From the NCBI GenBank assembly GCA_016288355.1, contig JAEEYY010000218.1, forward strand, positions 1 through 8,006: a DNA stretch of 8,006 bases, given 5' to 3'. Under the pieces are notes generated by a model. It did no database searches. It was not told the DNA's origin and saw only the letters and a list, made by a program, of their open reading frames with translations. Position 1 is the first letter of the stretch; each line of letters begins with the position of its first letter. Source of the DNA: Synergistes sp. Lineage in GTDB: Bacteria; Synergistota; Synergistia; Synergistales; Synergistaceae. The position numbers were made by a program, and so were the translations under genes. This document shows, piece after piece, positions 6,605 to 8,006 of the stretch.

Positions 6605-7223
6605 TCCCGCCCCCTCTGAACTCCGGCATCGTAGCCTCGCCTTCGGCACTTATGCCTTCGCGCGACAGCACTTTTTTCAGCGTAGCCGCTATTATCCTGG
6701 CGTCAAGAAACAGGGACCAGTTTTCGACATACCATATATCGCGGCTGAATTTCTCCTCCCATGATATAGCGTTTCTTCCGTGGATCTGCGCCCAGCCTGT
6801 TATCCCCTGAGGGACGTCCAGCCTTTTTTTCTGGACGGCGCTGTATCTCGGCACGTATTCAAGAGGCAGCGGACGCGGTCCGACAAGGCTCATATCGCCT
6901 TTTACAACGTTCAGCAGCTGCGGCAATTCGTCGATGCTTGTGCTGCGCAGCTTTTTGCCAAGCGGGGTCAGGCGTTCCGTGTCCGGCAGAAGCTTCCCGC
7001 ATTCGTCCCTTTCGTTTGTCATCGTTCTGAATTTATATAATCTAAAAGGCCGGCCGCCGGCGCCTGCCCTTACGGCGTTGAAGAAGAGAGGACGCCCCAT
7101 CTCCCTGTAGATTTTACAGGCCGCGATAAGCATCAGCGGGGAAAGGAGCATAAGGCCCGCAAGTGCGGCGCATATGTCAAAGGTTCTCTTTATCATACGC
7201 TGCAGCGGTTTTTTTTTGCGCAT
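6594..7223 (-). CDS. Monotopic phosphoglycosyl transferase, PglC/EpsL type (initiating sugar transferase)
   Basis: The product (209 aa) should transfer a sugar-1-phosphate from a UDP-sugar to undecaprenyl phosphate, starting glycan assembly on the inner membrane. After a basic start comes one hydrophobic segment (about 14-36) with the Ser-Pro (LSPL) of the re-entrant helix, then YKFRTM (63-68), the catalytic Asp-Glu of STSIDELPQL, VGPRPL, GWAQIHGRNAISWEEKF and a C-terminal ATLKKVLSREGIS. The small size and the RNAISWEEKF stretch fit the PglC subgroup rather than the large WbaP proteins. The ATG is three bases after the aminotransferase stop; AAGGAG lies 15 bases upstream, so initiation probably depends on coupling. 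A run of nine A (minus strand) encodes Lys3-5. The usual FxQxRPG reads FNAVRAG here. Substrate, probably UDP-diNAcBac, is inferred. Confidence 0.93.
   Translation of the reverse strand: MRKKKPLQRMIKRTFDICAALAGLMLLSPLMLIAACKIYREMGRPLFFNAVRAGAGGRPFRLYKFRTMTNERDECGKLLPDTERLTPLGKKLRSTSIDELPQLLNVVKGDMSLVGPRPLPLEYVPRYSAVQKKRLDVPQGITGWAQIHGRNAISWEEKFSRDIWYVENWSLFLDARIIAATLKKVLSREGISAEGEATMPEFRGGGNDG
7209..7217 (-). repeat. A9 homopolymer at the start of the phosphoglycosyl transferase gene
   Basis: Nine T on the plus strand read as nine A in the gene, covering codons 3-5 (Lys-Lys-Lys) directly after ATG-CGC. Loss or gain of one base would shift the frame at residue 5. It is the longest homopolymer I noticed in the window. 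It could simply encode the basic N-terminus. Confidence 0.9.
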
Positions 7224-7226
7224 CTG

Positions 7227-8006
7227 CTACGACAGACACTCCTTAAGCGATCTTATTACCCATCCCTGCTCTTCGTCGGTCATCGCGGACGCCGACGGAA
7301 GGCACAGTCCTGTCTCAAAGAGCCTGTCGGAAACGCTCTTTTCGCCGTCTGCAAAGTACTCGCACCCCTCAAATACAGGCTGCCGGTGCAGCGGCTTCCA
7401 TACCGGACGGCATTCGACGTTCTGCCCGTCCATATATCTGAGCACGTCCATGAAGCTTCTGCCCGTCTGCGGCGATATAAGCACGGCAGTCAGCCAGCGC
7501 GTTGCGCTGCACTTCCGGTACTCGGGCATGAACGAAAGCCCCGGGATGCAGGAAAGTTCATTCCTGTATCTTTCAAATATCGCCCTTCTTCTTGCTATGC
7601 GCTCTTTGAGATGCAGCATCTGCCCCCGACCCAGCGCGGCGAGTATATTGCTCATCCTGTAGTTGTAGCCTATCTCGGTGTGTTCGTACCACGGCGCCGC
7701 ATCCCTTGCCTGCGTTGCCAGAAAGCGAGCCTTTGCCGTGTAGCCTTCATTGTCGGAGAGCAGCATGCCCCCGCCCGATGAGGTGATTATCTTGTTGCCG
7801 TTGTAGGAATACACCCCGATGCTGCCGAAAGAGCCGCACTTTTTTCCGCAGTATTCGGCTCCTACTGCTTCCGCTGCGTCTTCAAGAACAGGCACGCCGT
7901 ATTCTTTGCATATCTCTGTTATCTCGTCGATTTTGGGCGGCTGCCCGTAGAGCTCTGCCACTATAACGCACTTCGGCATGACCCCTTTTGCCTCAGCGGC
8001 TTTGAA
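7227..8006 (-). CDS. DegT/DnrJ/EryC1 aminotransferase, PglE/EpsN type (5' end outside window)
   Basis: The visible 259 residues are the C-terminal two thirds of a PLP-dependent sugar aminotransferase that probably converts a UDP-4-keto-6-deoxy-sugar into its 4-amino form. Seen are VPVLEDAAEAVGAEY with the PLP-pyridine Asp (visible residue 43), the PLP-lysine in SYNGNKIITSSGGGML (visible residue 72), YNYRMSNILAALGRGQM and the C-terminal CRPVWKPLHRQPVF and GLCLPSASAMTDEE. The reading frame stays open to the window edge: the ATG at 7979 is internal (FKAAEAKGV precedes it in frame), and about 120-130 N-terminal residues are expected beyond 8006. The stop TAG is three bases before the next ATG. 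Next to PglC- and PglD-type genes, a role in 4-amino-sugar synthesis is likely; the exact isomer is unproven. Confidence 0.93.
   Translation of the reverse strand, partial: FKAAEAKGVMPKCVIVAELYGQPPKIDEITEICKEYGVPVLEDAAEAVGAEYCGKKCGSFGSIGVYSYNGNKIITSSGGGMLLSDNEGYTAKARFLATQARDAAPWYEHTEIGYNYRMSNILAALGRGQMLHLKERIARRRAIFERYRNELSCIPGLSFMPEYRKCSATRWLTAVLISPQTGRSFMDVLRYMDGQNVECRPVWKPLHRQPVFEGCEYFADGEKSVSDRLFETGLCLPSASAMTDEEQGWVIRSLKECLS

Noticed and set aside
6605..6649. Upstream ATG at 6649 as the acetyltransferase start
   Set aside because: The 15 extra residues are Arg-rich, lie inside the previous gene and would precede the UDP-binding loop by an abnormal distance. The ATG pair at 6604/6601 has a ribosome site.
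7977..7979. ATG at 7979 as the true start of the aminotransferase
   Set aside because: The frame stays open to the window edge with family-like sequence, and starting here would remove about a third of the enzyme, including the N-terminal part of the PLP fold.
1..8006. CRISPR array, tRNA, rRNA or insertion sequence
   Set aside because: No regularly spaced repeats, tRNA-like cloverleaf, rRNA sequence or transposase was recognised on either strand.

Overview
The window reads as a bacterial surface-glycan assembly cluster followed by one glycogen-type gene, all transcribed leftward on the minus strand and packed almost without gaps. The organism is probably a bacterium of mid-to-high GC with strong Shine-Dalgarno use (for example GGGAGG before glgC). 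A Gram-negative gut or anaerobic lineage such as Synergistota (Cloacibacillus-like) would fit the style, but this is an impression; no marker gene here settles the taxonomy. The glycan genes also resemble Bacillus subtilis eps and Campylobacter pgl genes.

Layout in order of transcription, from right to left. 8006-7227 is a DegT/PglE-type PLP aminotransferase whose N-terminus lies beyond the window. 7223-6594 is a monotopic phosphoglycosyl transferase (PglC/EpsL type). 6604-5984 is a left-handed beta-helix acetyltransferase (PglD/EpsM type). 5991-4855 is a GT4 glycosyltransferase (EpsD-like). 4858-4106 is a GT32-type glycosyltransferase. A 98-bp gap follows. 4007-3045 is a GT2 glycosyltransferase and 3048-1564 is a Wzx-type flippase. 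After a 166-bp intergenic region carrying a good sigma70-type promoter and a strong ribosome binding site comes glgC (1397-96), closed by a strong hairpin terminator (47-76).

How the genes work together: the aminotransferase and acetyltransferase would finish a UDP-4-acetamido-trideoxyhexose such as UDP-N,N'-diacetylbacillosamine. The phosphoglycosyl transferase would put the phospho-sugar on undecaprenyl phosphate, the three glycosyltransferases would extend it on the cytoplasmic face, and the flippase would export the lipid-linked oligosaccharide. A 4,6-dehydratase and a polymerase, ligase or oligosaccharyltransferase are not in the window. GlgC makes ADP-glucose and looks like a separately promoted unit, although no terminator was found between the flippase and glgC.

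The most unusual sequence feature is at the left edge. Positions 1-122 form a perfect palindrome whose axis lies in the loop of the glgC terminator, so the last eight codons and stop of glgC are present twice in opposite orientations. This is either the end of a fold-back assembly or amplification product or a real inverted duplication; the window cannot decide. No previously undescribed system was recognised; the glycan cluster is a new combination of known families.
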